From assembly GCA_025936115.1 (NCBI GenBank), contig JAICTZ010000001.1, positions 1-64,000 of the forward strand: a stretch of 64,000 nucleotides of DNA. Reading direction: 5' to 3'. This DNA comes from Polyangiaceae bacterium (lineage in GTDB: Bacteria; Myxococcota_A; Polyangia; Polyangiales; Polyangiaceae). The notes under the pieces are model-generated. The model saw only the letters and a list, made by a program, of their open reading frames with translations. It made no database searches and had not been told where the DNA came from. This document shows positions 35,234 through 44,054 of this stretch, in pieces; within the stretch, counting starts at the first letter, position 1; each line of letters opens with the position of its first letter. A program made the translations under genes and the position numbers.

Positions 35234-37846
35234 TCAGTGCGACTCTGCCGGCGCGATCGCAACCGCTAGATGCGTGAGTCGCCCGGGATTCGGATCGTTC
35301 CAGGACGGCGTGTACGTGGCCGCTGCCGGCAATAACGGCGATGCCGCGGTTACCACCATTCCGAACGCACGCATCGGCGCATTACCGCTATTGGGCGGGT
35401 AGAACGTGAGCGGCGGCGTGGCCATCGTCTCGATGAGAGTGAGATTCGCCGTAGGCATCACGGACCAAGCGGGACACCCGCTCGACCTCATGCCCACGGG
35501 ACAGGTTCTCGTGTCCCAGTAATCGGCGATGAAACTATAAATCACCGAGCCGCTCACCGTGAGCGGCAGCGACGGCGCAGTCACGCCTGGATCGTCCGGA
35601 TCCGGCGAGCCGACGAATCCCCCAGCCGAGCCGGTGATGGGCAGCGTCTGGCGCACACCATTGAACTGAAGGGCCTGCGCGACGACGACGTTCGCGGGTC
35701 CCGTCGATCCGCCGATGCTGACCGTCACCGCCGCGCCGTCCGTCGCCGCGTCCCCGAGCGGCAGGTAGTAGACGAAAAGATCCGGGCTCCAGCCGTCGTT
35801 GACACCGGCCTGTGAGGGCCCGGCCGTCATGTTCTGGCTGCCGAACCTTACGGACCCTGGCCGAGCACCAGCGAGACCGGCGCTCACAGCATTGCTGGTG
35901 AGCGCGTCGGAGACGATGGCGACGAGCAGGAGTCGGTCGGTCCCAGCACGCGGCGTCACGCTGAACGAAAGCGAGCCGGCGGCGGCGCTGGCAGTCGGGT
36001 AGGGGGCCGTATTGGCGAGCGTGATTTTGGCCTGGCACTGGTAAATGCCGCCGCTCTGGACGCAGTTCGGCGTGCCGGCGCCGCACGCGTTGCCGCAGGC
36101 GCCGCAGTTCGCTGCGGTGGTGACGTCCGTTTCGCAGCCGTTGTCGTTCTCGTCGTCGCAGGAGAGGTGGTTTGCATCACACGTTGGAGCGTCACAGGCT
36201 CCGTCGCTGCACGAGGCCGCGCTGGCCCCTGCGCTCGAGCAAGTGCCAGTACAACTGCCGCAATGCTGGACGCTGCTCGAGACATCCGTCTCGCAGCCCG
36301 CCGCTCCGTTGCAATCCGCGTGGTCCGCCGCGCATTCGTCGATCACGCAGCCCGAGTTCACGCATGCCGCCCTGGCGTTCGGAATACTGCAGGCGTTCTT
36401 GCAACCGCCGCAATGACTCGGATCGCTCGCCGTGTCCGTCTCGCAGCCGGTTTCGACCTTGCCGTCGCAGTCGTCGAAGGCGCCTTCGCAGTCGAGCGCG
36501 CAGCCGCCCGCGACGCAGGTTCCCGTCCCGTGAGCCACGACATCGCAGCGAGTATCGCAAGCGCCGCAATGCTTCGCGTCCGCGACGAGGTTCGCCTCAC
36601 AGCCGGTCGAGTAGCCGCCGTCCTTGGCGTCCGCATCGCAGTTTTCCCAGCCGGCGTCGCAGCTGCCGACCACGCACTTGCCCTCGACGCATTCCGCCTT
36701 GCCGTTGGCGGCGCCGCAGACGTTGCCGCAACGTCCGCAATTCGACGGATCGTCGATCAAGCTCGTCTCACACCGCTGATCGCCGTCACAGTCCCCGAGT
36801 CCGGCATCGCAATCGGCGTGACCGCACTTGCCGCCCACGCAGTAGGGCACGCCCTCGGCATCGGAGCACGACTTGCCGCAGGCGCCACAGTTGTCGACGT
36901 CGTTGAGCGACGCCTCGCAGCCCGTAGCCGCATCCCCGTCGCAATCACCGAAGTCACTATCGCACTCGACGACGCACTCGGAGTTCACGCACTTGGGCGC
37001 GCCGTGAAGGTCTGGACAGACCACGCCGCAGCCGCCGCAGTTCATGACGTCCGTGCTGCCGTTGATCTCGCAGCCGTCCGTGTTGTCGGCGTTGCAGCGG
37101 AGCCAGGGCTTCACACAGCGATCGATCTGACACACGCCGCCCGTGCAGCTCGAGTCCGCGTTGGGCAAGTCGCAGACATGACCGCAGGCGCCGCAGTTCT
37201 CTCTGGTAGTGAGCAGGTTCGTCTCACAAGGTTCGTCGACGTTGCCGTCGCATTCGTCGGTGCCCCGCGTGCAGTTGAGCGCGCAGGTCTGGGTGGACGA
37301 ATCGCACCTCCGGCTCTGGCAGTCATTGGCCACGAGGCAAGGGTCGCCGATCGCGCAGCCGTCATCGCAGAACGCGCCGCCGCAATCCACGCCAAGCTCG
37401 TCAGCGTTCCGAATGCCGTCCGTGCAGGTGGCGCTCGCGCAGAGCCCGTCAGCGCCGCACGCCTTGCTCTGACAATCCGCAGCCGCCAGGCAGGGCTGGC
37501 CGTCACGGCACGGCTTGCAAGCGCCGCCGCAATCGATGCCGGTCTCGTCGCCGTCGAGCGCGCTGTTTTCGCAGCCAGGCTGTTGACAGAAGCCGTCGAT
37601 GCACTGTCCCTCGGCGCAATCGGGCGCGTCTCCACACTGCGCGCCGAGCTCGCAGCCGTGACAATCATCCCCGCCGCAGTCGAGATCGGTTTCGCCGAGA
37701 GCGGCGTCGAGCGCGTGATTGTTGCAGTGATCCACCACGTCGGGAACGAAGTGATATTCGGGTGTGGAGCAAGCGGGGACGAGAAGGTACGCTGCCGCCA
37801 CCGTCGCTCGCGCGCGGCGCCCTCCGAACAGGCAGAGCAACGTCAC
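35234..37846 (-). CDS. Cys-rich repeat surface lipoprotein
   Basis: An 870-residue lipoprotein. GTG 37846 gives a signal peptide (positively charged start, then AAAYLLVPAC); an in-frame GTG at 37801 is an alternative. The N-terminal half has three DCGG-centred Cys blocks followed by eight repeats of the type NCGACGxxC(Cys)..DCDxD. This repeat is common in myxobacterial, often misnamed, secreted proteins and probably forms disulphide-bonded modules. Residues about 620-870 are Cys-poor and beta-rich (FSVTPRAGTDRLLLVAIVSD, then VTVSIGG), a likely beta-sandwich domain. The whole could be an adhesin. The frame runs up to 38317 but that part overlaps the next gene and is not protein-like. Confidence 0.8.
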   Translation of the reverse strand: MTLLCLFGGRRARATVAAAYLLVPACSTPEYHFVPDVVDHCNNHALDAALGETDLDCGGDDCHGCELGAQCGDAPDCAEGQCIDGFCQQPGCENSALDGDETGIDCGGACKPCRDGQPCLAAADCQSKACGADGLCASATCTDGIRNADELGVDCGGAFCDDGCAIGDPCLVANDCQSRRCDSSTQTCALNCTRGTDECDGNVDEPCETNLLTTRENCGACGHVCDLPNADSSCTGGVCQIDRCVKPWLRCNADNTDGCEINGSTDVMNCGGCGVVCPDLHGAPKCVNSECVVECDSDFGDCDGDAATGCEASLNDVDNCGACGKSCSDAEGVPYCVGGKCGHADCDAGLGDCDGDQRCETSLIDDPSNCGRCGNVCGAANGKAECVEGKCVVGSCDAGWENCDADAKDGGYSTGCEANLVADAKHCGACDTRCDVVAHGTGTCVAGGCALDCEGAFDDCDGKVETGCETDTASDPSHCGGCKNACSIPNARAACVNSGCVIDECAADHADCNGAAGCETDVSSSVQHCGSCTGTCSSAGASAASCSDGACDAPTCDANHLSCDDENDNGCETDVTTAANCGACGNACGAGTPNCVQSGGIYQCQAKITLANTAPYPTASAAAGSLSFSVTPRAGTDRLLLVAIVSDALTSNAVSAGLAGARPGSVRFGSQNMTAGPSQAGVNDGWSPDLFVYYLPLGDAATDGAAVTVSIGGSTGPANVVVAQALQFNGVRQTLPITGSAGGFVGSPDPDDPGVTAPSLPLTVSGSVIYSFIADYWDTRTCPVGMRSSGCPAWSVMPTANLTLIETMATPPLTFYPPNSGNAPMRAFGMVVTAASPLLPAAATYTPSWNDPNPGRLTHLAVAIAPAESH

Positions 37847-38122
37847 CGGGCCAAAGCCTACACCCGCGCCCACTCGTATCGAGCGCGCATTTCTGGCGGT
37901 CTGAAAGTGTGGAGGGCGCAAAAATGCGGCGTTCCGACGCACTACACCTACGGGGTGCGTCTTCGCGCAGTGGCTCCGAAAATCGTCATCCGTCGCCGAA
38001 AACGCGGGGCAGTCCCACCGCGCGCTCGGCCGGCAGCAGAACGCAACGCGAATACCCGAATCACCGCGGCTTGCCTTCGTGCTCGGTCCGTCCCATGTCC
38101 CTGGCCCCCCAAGGAGACAGAC

Positions 38123-38422
38123 ATGGTCAAATTCGGACTCGTGGTTCGACTCGTGGCAAAGCCCGGCAAGGAGACGGAACTTGCGACCTTTCTGAGCGGC
38201 GCCGAACCACTCGCCCGCGCGGAAGCGTTCACGCCGCTCTGGTTCGCGCTGAGAGCTGGGTCGAACGTCTTTTACATCGTGGACGCGTTCGCCACGGAAG
38301 CCGATCGCGGCAAGCACCTGACGGGGGAAATCGCGAAGGCGCTCATGGCCAACGCGGAACTACTCCTCGCCGAGCCACCCAAAATCGAAAACGTCGACGT
38401 GCTCGCCGCCAAGACGAGCTGA
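38123..38422 (+). CDS. ABM-domain (antibiotic biosynthesis monooxygenase-like) protein
   Basis: A 99-residue protein of the dimeric alpha+beta barrel class. The sequence VKFGLVVRLVAKPGKETELATFLSG and TPLWFALRAGSNVFYIVDAFATEADR are typical ABM strands and helices. Members are quinol or small-aromatic monooxygenases without cofactor, or unknown. AAGGAG lies seven bases before ATG 38123. It is divergent from the Cys-rich lipoprotein gene across 276 bases, which look otherwise empty. Confidence 0.8.
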   Translation: MVKFGLVVRLVAKPGKETELATFLSGAEPLARAEAFTPLWFALRAGSNVFYIVDAFATEADRGKHLTGEIAKALMANAELLLAEPPKIENVDVLAAKTS

Positions 38423-38500
38423 GCCAACGGCACGGCAAGGCACGCTCCGAAACACGAGCGTCCCGAAGCCGCTTGACGCCGCCCGCACGCCAGCATTCCT

Positions 38501-40093
38501 ATGCTGACTCGAGGCATGCCGGAGGAGACCGAACAGGCTCGTATTCTAGGGCTATTGGCCGCTGGCACGGCAGCGGCGAGCGGTGATGAATTCTTTCGTT
38601 CACTCGCCAAACACGCTGCGCTCACGCTGGGCGCGCGTTACGCCTTCGTCGCGGAATCGCTCAGCACGCTCGAATCGCGTTCGCTCGCTTACTGGGAGGG
38701 CTCGGGTTTCGGGGAAGGCTTCAGTTATCGCTTCCCGGGCACTCCCTGCCAGCGAGTCGCCCAAGGCCACGTCTGCTCGACGCGCACGCACCTGAGAGAG
38801 CTCTACCCGGACGATCTGTGGCTCCAGCAAATCGGCGTCGATAGCTACGTGGGCGTGCCCATGACGACGGCCGACGGCCGAGTGCTCGGCCACCTGGCGG
38901 TCCTGCACAGCGAGCCGATGGAGCCGTCAGCCGAGCAGCTCACGGTGCTGCAAATCTTCGCCGCGCGCGGCTGCGCCGAGCTCGAACGCGTTCAAACCGA
39001 GCGGGCGCTGCGCGCCGCCCTCCGCCAAGTTGAAGAGCTGCGCGATCGACTGCAAGCCGAGAATCGCTATTTGCAGGAGGAGCTCGCCGAGCACGGCGAG
39101 TTCGAGGACATGCTCGGCAAGAGCGACAATTGGCGCGCGCTCGTGCAGCAGATCGCGTCCGTTGCCGCCTCCGACGCGACGGTGCTCATCCGCGGGGAGA
39201 CGGGCACCGGCAAGGAGCTCGTTGCGCGCGCGCTCCACGCGCGCAGCCCGCGCAGCACGCGGCCGCTCGTGAAGGTCAATTGCGGCGCGATTTCCGCCGG
39301 GCTCGTCGAGAGCGAGCTCTTCGGGCACACCAAGGGCGCCTTCACGGGCGCGCTCCAAAAGCGCGTCGGCCGCTTCGAGCTCGCGCACGGCGGCACCATC
39401 TTCCTCGATGAGGTCGGGGAGCTGCCGCTCGACACCCAGGTGAAGCTCCTGCGCGTGCTGCAAGAGGGCGAATTCGAGCCAGTCGGTAGCAGCGAGTCGA
39501 TTCGCGTCGACGTGCGCGTGATCGCCGCCACCAATCGGCACCTGGAAGACGCCATTTCAGCACACAAATTCCGCTCCGATCTGTACTTCCGCTTGAACGT
39601 GATCCCGCTCGAGATTCCTCCGCTGCGCGAGCGACGGAGCGACGTCCCCGAGCTCATGCTCTACTTCATGGAGCGCTTCGCGCGCAAAGCGGGCAAACAG
39701 GTGCGCGGCATCTCGACGGCGGGGCTCGACGCCGCCGTGAACTACGACTGGCCCGGCAACGTGCGCGAGCTCTCGAACGTCGTCGAGCGCGCCGTGGTGC
39801 TCGCCAAGGGCCCGGTGCTCGAGCTCGATGCGCGGCTGTTCTCCGCGCGACCGAGCGAGCGACCGCTCGAGCCGCCGCGCGCCGCCGGGGCAGCTGCGAC
39901 GCGCGCCGCGACGGACCGCCCGCCGTCCAGTAAGGCGCCCGACGACGATGCTCAGCGGCGCGAAATCCTGAGCGCCCTCGAGCGAGCCAATTGGGTCATC
40001 GAGGGGGCGAACGGCGCCGCTCGGCTCCTGAACGTCACTCCAAGCACCGCGCGCAGTCGCATGAAACGCCTGGGCATCCTGCGGCCCGCCTGA
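38501..40093 (+). CDS. Sigma-54-dependent transcriptional activator with GAF domain
   Basis: A 530-residue enhancer-binding protein. Residues about 25-165 are a GAF sensor domain, joined by a coiled coil (about 165-195) to an AAA+ domain with Walker A GETGTGKE (near 232), the sigma-54-contacting GAFTGA motif (near 281), Walker [14 protein letters not shown] and the arginine finger region. After an Ala/Pro-rich linker comes a Fis-type HTH (about 485-530) whose recognition helix reads [14 protein letters not shown]. Signals bind the GAF domain and unlock sigma-54 promoters. There is no neighbour that is an obvious target; no clear -24/-12 site was found in the vicinity. Confidence 0.9.
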   Translation: MLTRGMPEETEQARILGLLAAGTAAASGDEFFRSLAKHAALTLGARYAFVAESLSTLESRSLAYWEGSGFGEGFSYRFPGTPCQRVAQGHVCSTRTHLRELYPDDLWLQQIGVDSYVGVPMTTADGRVLGHLAVLHSEPMEPSAEQLTVLQIFAARGCAELERVQTERALRAALRQVEELRDRLQAENRYLQEELAEHGEFEDMLGKSDNWRALVQQIASVAASDATVLIRGETGTGKELVARALHARSPRSTRPLVKVNCGAISAGLVESELFGHTKGAFTGALQKRVGRFELAHGGTIFLDEVGELPLDTQVKLLRVLQEGEFEPVGSSESIRVDVRVIAATNRHLEDAISAHKFRSDLYFRLNVIPLEIPPLRERRSDVPELMLYFMERFARKAGKQVRGISTAGLDAAVNYDWPGNVRELSNVVERAVVLAKGPVLELDARLFSARPSERPLEPPRAAGAAATRAATDRPPSSKAPDDDAQRREILSALERANWVIEGANGAARLLNVTPSTARSRMKRLGILRPA

Positions 40094-40159
40094 GCGCGCC
40101 CATCGAGACGCGACGCCGAACGGGTAACCACGCGCGCGCGGCGAAGCCACGACGCGAGC

Positions 40160-40193
40160 CCACGACGTCGTGGCCACGACCGCAGCGTCGTGG
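40160..40193. repeat. CCACGAC/GTCGTGG inverted repeats
   Basis: Between the sigma-54 activator and the STAS gene lies a perfect 14-bp palindrome (CCACGAC/GTCGTGG, 40160-40173), followed at once by a 7-bp-stem hairpin with the same arms and a six-base loop (40174-40193). A further CCACGAC half-site is at 40147-40153. This may be a terminator of the activator gene or an operator for the STAS-sigma unit; no T-run follows. Confidence 0.55.
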
Positions 40194-40285
40194 GGGCCGA
40201 GGCAGTCACAACCCGCTGATTTGGGCGTCTTTTTGCCGCTCCACCACGTGCTTTAGCGCGGCACGCATCTTGAAGAGGGCGCGGC

Positions 40286-40555
40286 ATGCTCCGCGTCTCG
40301 CCGCTCGACGGTGACCCCGAGACCCACCGCCTGCACGTCGAAGGCAGGCTCGCGGGGCCGCTTGCGCTCGAAGTCTTCTGCAACGAGCTCGCCCAGGCGG
40401 AATCGAGCGGGCGTCGCGTGGTCGTCGAGCTCTCCGGCTTGAGATTCGCCGACGACGACGCGGTCGCGGTGCTGGCGAGCGCCCGAACGCGCGGCGTAAA
40501 GCTCTGCGGCTGTTCGCCGTGGCTCGTGTCTCGGCTCGAGGCGACTCGCGCATGA
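40286..40555 (+). CDS. STAS-domain protein (anti-sigma-factor antagonist-like)
   Basis: An 89-residue STAS-like protein. A beta strand (THRLHVEGRLAGPLA) is followed by a conserved VVVELSGLRFADDDAVAVLASARTRGV segment that matches the SpoIIAA fold around the phosphorylated Ser/Thr loop; here the loop holds Asp residues in place of the usual Asp-Ser, so the phosphorylation switch may be altered. GAAGAGG precedes ATG 40286. Its stop overlaps the start of an ECF sigma gene by four bases. STAS antagonists usually act on anti-sigma kinases, but none is present here. Confidence 0.75.
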   Translation: MLRVSPLDGDPETHRLHVEGRLAGPLALEVFCNELAQAESSGRRVVVELSGLRFADDDAVAVLASARTRGVKLCGCSPWLVSRLEATRA

Positions 40556-41217
40556 TGGCGCTCGGCGAAGACTCCACCGCCGCTCCCACGCTCGGCTCGC
40601 GAGCAAGCGCCGTCGCGCACGGCGCTCTGGATCTCGCGATGGAACGCTATGCCGACGGCGACGAGCGCGCGTTCACCGAGATCTTTCATACGCTCGCGCC
40701 ACGCGTTCACGCTTTTCTCAAGCGCCTGAGCGGCTCCGACGATACGGCGAGCGACCTCACCCAGGAAACCTTCTTACGCATGCACCGCGCGCGCGGCACG
40801 TTCGCGCGTGGCCACACCGTCGTGCCCTGGGCCTACGCCATTGCCCGCAACTGCTTCACGAGCCACGTACGCTCCCCGAAGTACCGCGCGGCCCGCGGCG
40901 CCGTTGACGTGGCCGACCATGAACTTTCGGCCGGTACGGACGCGAACGGCGAAGAAAAGCTCGCTGCAGTACAGACGGCCGAAATCGTCGGCCACACGCT
41001 CGCGGCCATGTCCGTCGTCAACCGCGAAGCCTTCGTGCTGCTTCGCTTCGAGGGGCTCAGTGTCGCGCAAGCCGCCGAAGTCATCGGTGCCACGGAGAGC
41101 GCCGTGAAGGTGCGCGCGTTTCGCGCCTACGAAGCGCTGCGGGCCGCCTTGGACGCCGGTGAGCGTCGAAAAGGCGCCCCCGCAGCCGAGACGCGCGCGC
41201 ACGTCAGAGGGGCGTAA
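40552..41217 (+). CDS. ECF RNA polymerase sigma factor
   Basis: A 221-residue ECF sigma factor. Region 2 (FTEIFHTLAPRVHAFLKRL, DDTASDLTQETFLRMHRAR) and region 4 (FVLLRFEGLSVAQAAEVIGA, TESAVKVRAFRAYEALR) are clear. The start ATG overlaps the STAS stop (ATGA), so the two are co-translated. There is no anti-sigma gene downstream; the next gene converges and overlaps the end by 14 bases. An N-terminal extension of about 30 residues precedes region 2. Confidence 0.9.
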   Translation: MMALGEDSTAAPTLGSRASAVAHGALDLAMERYADGDERAFTEIFHTLAPRVHAFLKRLSGSDDTASDLTQETFLRMHRARGTFARGHTVVPWAYAIARNCFTSHVRSPKYRAARGAVDVADHELSAGTDANGEEKLAAVQTAEIVGHTLAAMSVVNREAFVLLRFEGLSVAQAAEVIGATESAVKVRAFRAYEALRAALDAGERRKGAPAAETRAHVRGA

Positions 41218-43447
41218 CCGTTACGCTGACGAGCGTCTCCGCGGCCGGAAACGGCCACACGGGATCGTCCACACTCCGCACCTTGCCGTTGCCCTCGCCC
41301 GCGCCCGTGTTCGGCGCGGCTTGGTGCCCGACCTGATCCGGACCCGCCGCGCCGGCTTGGTTCGCCTCGGTGCCGGCGTCCCAGGCGAACAGGTGCGCAA
41401 GCACGTCGGCGGCAATCGCGGCATCCGAGCGCACGGCGCCGCCCTCGTCGAGCAGCGCGACGCCGCCCGGATCGAGCGCGATGAACGTGTCGTTCGTCGG
41501 CGCCGCCATCTCGGCGAAGCTGAAGAAACGATGTGCGAGGTCGGGCGTCACGCTGAAGACGAAGCTTTGCCCGGGCGCGAGCGGGCCGGCCGTCGAGGTG
41601 CCGTCAGCGGTGTCCACGACGCCGGAACTGCCGACGCCGCTCCGCGCGGCGAGCTCGCTCGCGAAGGTCGCGGGATTGCCGTCTTCGGCGAGCTTCTCGA
41701 GGCCTGCGGAGGCTTTGCCGCCGTCGGTGAAGATCTGCGTGCCAGGGGCGTGGAGCGCCCAAGCGAGCGGCGCAACTTTGCCGGGGAACGCCGTCGTGTC
41801 CGCGGTGTCGGTGATGCGCACCTGGAAGTCGTTGCCGGAGAGGTGCGTGATCGCGACGGAGACGAAGCCGCCGAGCATGGGGCCGGCGAGATCGTTCTTC
41901 GAGTCGGCGTACAGGCGCACCGTCGCGTCCGGATCGGCGGCGCCGGTGTTGGCTGCCGGTTGGCGCGGCGCTTGGTTCGGTCCGATGCCGGGCACTTCGT
42001 TCGCTTCGGTGCCGGCGTCCCAGACGGCGAGCTTCTGCAGGATGTCCGCGCGCACGTCGCCCGTGGCGCGCGGCGAGCCGTTCGCTCGCAGCAACGCGAC
42101 ACCGCTCGGCTGGAACGCGAGGAACGCGTCGTTCGTCGTGCCGACCATGCTCGCGATGCTGAAGAGCGGATGCGCCGCGTCGGGCGTGATCGTGAGCGTG
42201 AACGCGCTGCCCGTGAGCGCGGGTCCGGCGCCGCCCGCTCCGTCGGCGATCGTCGTCGCGCCCACCGTGCCGGTGCCCGCGGCGCTGGTGTTCGCCGTCA
42301 CGAGCCCTGCGGGCGAGCCGTCTTCCGCCAGTGCTTCGAGTCCGGTCGGGGCCGGCATGCCCGGCGTGAAGAGCGACCAGGTCGCGTCGTGCGTCGCGTA
42401 AAATACGGGGGAAATGGGCGTATCGATGGCGTGGCGCATGCCCGAGACGTTCGTGAACGTGAGCGTGAACGTGCCGCTCGCCTCACTCACGCTCACCTCG
42501 ACGATCGCGCTCGGGCTCGGCAGCGCGCGCGTGGTGTCGCTGAAGCGCGCAATTTTGCCTTCGCCGGGGCCCGTGTTCGGCTGCGGTTCGCGCGGCGCTT
42601 GATCGGGACCCATGCGCGGCGCTTCGTTCTTTTCGGTGCCGGCGTCCCAGAGCGAAACGGACAGACTCACGTCGTGCGCGGGCAGGGGCGCGCCGTGTTC
42701 GTCGAAGAGCGCGATGCCACCGCCGTCGGGGCCGATGAAGACGTCGCTCGACTGGCCGAACATCGTCGCGAACGAGAGCGTGCCGCTCGCGGGCGTCGCA
42801 TCGAGCGTGAACTCGAATGCTTGTCCGGGCGTAGCCGCACCAGCCGCAGCAGCGCCGACGGCCGTATCGAACGTGCCCGTCGCCGCCAATGTGTGGTCGG
42901 CGAGGAGCACGCTCGCGAGCGACGCATTCGCGCCGTCCTCCGCCAAATGCTCGAGACCGAGTCCGCGATCGGGCGTGCCGGCCGTGAACAGCGGATCCGC
43001 ATGCGGCGAAAGCACCCAAACGCCAGGAGAAATGGGCGTCGGACTCGCCGTGTCGCCCGATCGATTCTCGATCCGAACCTTGAACGACACCGGTGCTTCG
43101 CCGCTCCCTGCCGCTCCGGCCGCGCCCGCTTCACCGGCTGACGCGCCACCGCTGCCGCCGGTCGACGGAGCACCACCTTCGGCGCCACCCGCACCACCCG
43201 CTTGCTCGCTCGCGCCGCTGCCCCCGGTGTTCGTGCTGCCACCCTTCCCCGCGGAATTCTTACCGGCCGAGCCGCCTTTGCCGGCCGAGCCGCCTTTGCC
43301 GGCCGAGCCGCCTTTGCCGGCCGAGCCGCCTTTGCCGGCTGAACCGCCCTTGCCTGCCGCACCGGGTCCCGAATCATCGTCGCCATTGCACGCGGCAAAA
43401 GCTAGCGGAACCGTCACGAACATCGCCGAAAAAAGTCGCAGTCGCAT
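41204..43447 (-). CDS. Lipoprotein with three spondin domains
   Basis: A 747-residue lipoprotein. ATG 43447 with GGAG nine bases upstream gives a signal peptide with lipobox Ala-Phe-Ala-Ala-Cys. After a linker containing five perfect or near-perfect KGGSAG repeats come three spondin N-like domains (about residues 125-315, 325-525 and 535-740). Each carries the hallmark block around WDAGTE (LWDAGTEKNEAPRMGPDQ, VWDAGTEANEVPGIGPNQ, AWDAGTEANQAGAAGPDQ). Spondin domains bind matrix components in animals; the three-repeat form suggests an adhesive role on the cell surface. The 3' end overlaps the convergent sigma gene by 14 bases. Confidence 0.85.
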   Translation of the reverse strand: MRLRLFSAMFVTVPLAFAACNGDDDSGPGAAGKGGSAGKGGSAGKGGSAGKGGSAGKGGSAGKNSAGKGGSTNTGGSGASEQAGGAGGAEGGAPSTGGSGGASAGEAGAAGAAGSGEAPVSFKVRIENRSGDTASPTPISPGVWVLSPHADPLFTAGTPDRGLGLEHLAEDGANASLASVLLADHTLAATGTFDTAVGAAAAGAATPGQAFEFTLDATPASGTLSFATMFGQSSDVFIGPDGGGIALFDEHGAPLPAHDVSLSVSLWDAGTEKNEAPRMGPDQAPREPQPNTGPGEGKIARFSDTTRALPSPSAIVEVSVSEASGTFTLTFTNVSGMRHAIDTPISPVFYATHDATWSLFTPGMPAPTGLEALAEDGSPAGLVTANTSAAGTGTVGATTIADGAGGAGPALTGSAFTLTITPDAAHPLFSIASMVGTTNDAFLAFQPSGVALLRANGSPRATGDVRADILQKLAVWDAGTEANEVPGIGPNQAPRQPAANTGAADPDATVRLYADSKNDLAGPMLGGFVSVAITHLSGNDFQVRITDTADTTAFPGKVAPLAWALHAPGTQIFTDGGKASAGLEKLAEDGNPATFASELAARSGVGSSGVVDTADGTSTAGPLAPGQSFVFSVTPDLAHRFFSFAEMAAPTNDTFIALDPGGVALLDEGGAVRSDAAIAADVLAHLFAWDAGTEANQAGAAGPDQVGHQAAPNTGAGEGNGKVRSVDDPVWPFPAAETLVSVTVTPL
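43266..43355. repeat. 18-bp tandem repeat encoding the KGGSAG linker
   Basis: Four exact copies of an 18-base unit (43266-43283, 43284-43301, 43302-43319, 43320-43337) and a fifth with three changes encode the GKGGSA repeats in the lipoprotein linker. The near-identical third positions point to recent slippage, so the number of units should vary between isolates. Confidence 0.9.
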
Positions 43448-43829
43448 GCTCAATTCTCCATCCCGCGGCCGAGGGAGGCCCGCGCGCACGGGCAGTACGC
43501 GGCATGGCGTGCGTGGTTACCGGATGGCGCGTCTTTTTTCGAGAGTGGTGTCAGCGCGGGGCAAATTTGCGGAGGCCGCCGGCCTCGGCGGCAGCGGTCG
43601 CCACTGCGTCGCCATCTTCCCAGAGCGCCGTCTCGAGCGCGCAATTGCGGGCAACATCATCCTCCGCAATCGTCCGAAAACGAAGAAGCGCACCGTCGCC
43701 TGACGGCCAGGTCGAAGCGGCCCTCGAAGAAGACGACACGCTGCGCGGCCCACAGGCATGATTGCCTCCAGCGTTTGCATTGCCTACACGTACCCACGTC
43801 GTCGCCATGTCGCGATGTCCCGAATCTTC

Positions 43830-44011
43830 ATGCACTGCGTCGCTCGAGTGACGGCTTGTACGAAACTCCCGCGTTACACCGCAGCTCAGCTGCGGTGATG
43901 GAACAAAAGAAGCACCCGCAGACAATAGTGCGCCGAAAGAGCCAATTTTCGCGGCCTCCACACCTGCAGGCCGCGAAAATTGGCGACCGATGCAAGCGGT
44001 CTCGGCTGTAG
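43830..44011 (+). repeat. Structured intergenic element, copy A
   Basis: A roughly 182-base element with three hairpins: CCGCAGCT/AGCTGCGG with a one-base loop (43879-43895), a perfect 17-bp stem with a ten-base loop (43941-43957 / 43968-43984), and GACCG/CGGTC with a seven-base loop (43985-44001). A related copy lies at 57747-57934, with matching loop sizes and compensatory base changes. The 3' end can also be read as a short peptide (AKIGDRCKRSRL, then TAG) similar to that of copy B, so gene remnant and structured RNA or DNA are both possible. It ends 43 bases before the porin start. The preceding 380 bases (43448-43829) hold nothing I can support. Confidence 0.65.
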
Positions 44012-44054
44012 GTTGACAGCGGCGAAGACGGCTGAGTACGCTCGCGTCGCTATT

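Noticed and set aside
36167..38422. A 751-codon plus-strand frame
   Set aside because: It is the shadow of the Cys-rich lipoprotein gene; only its last 99 codons (38123 on) are a real gene.
43551..43961. A 136-codon minus-strand frame in the gap before the porin
   Set aside because: It runs across the structured element, has no ribosome site and no recognisable protein features.
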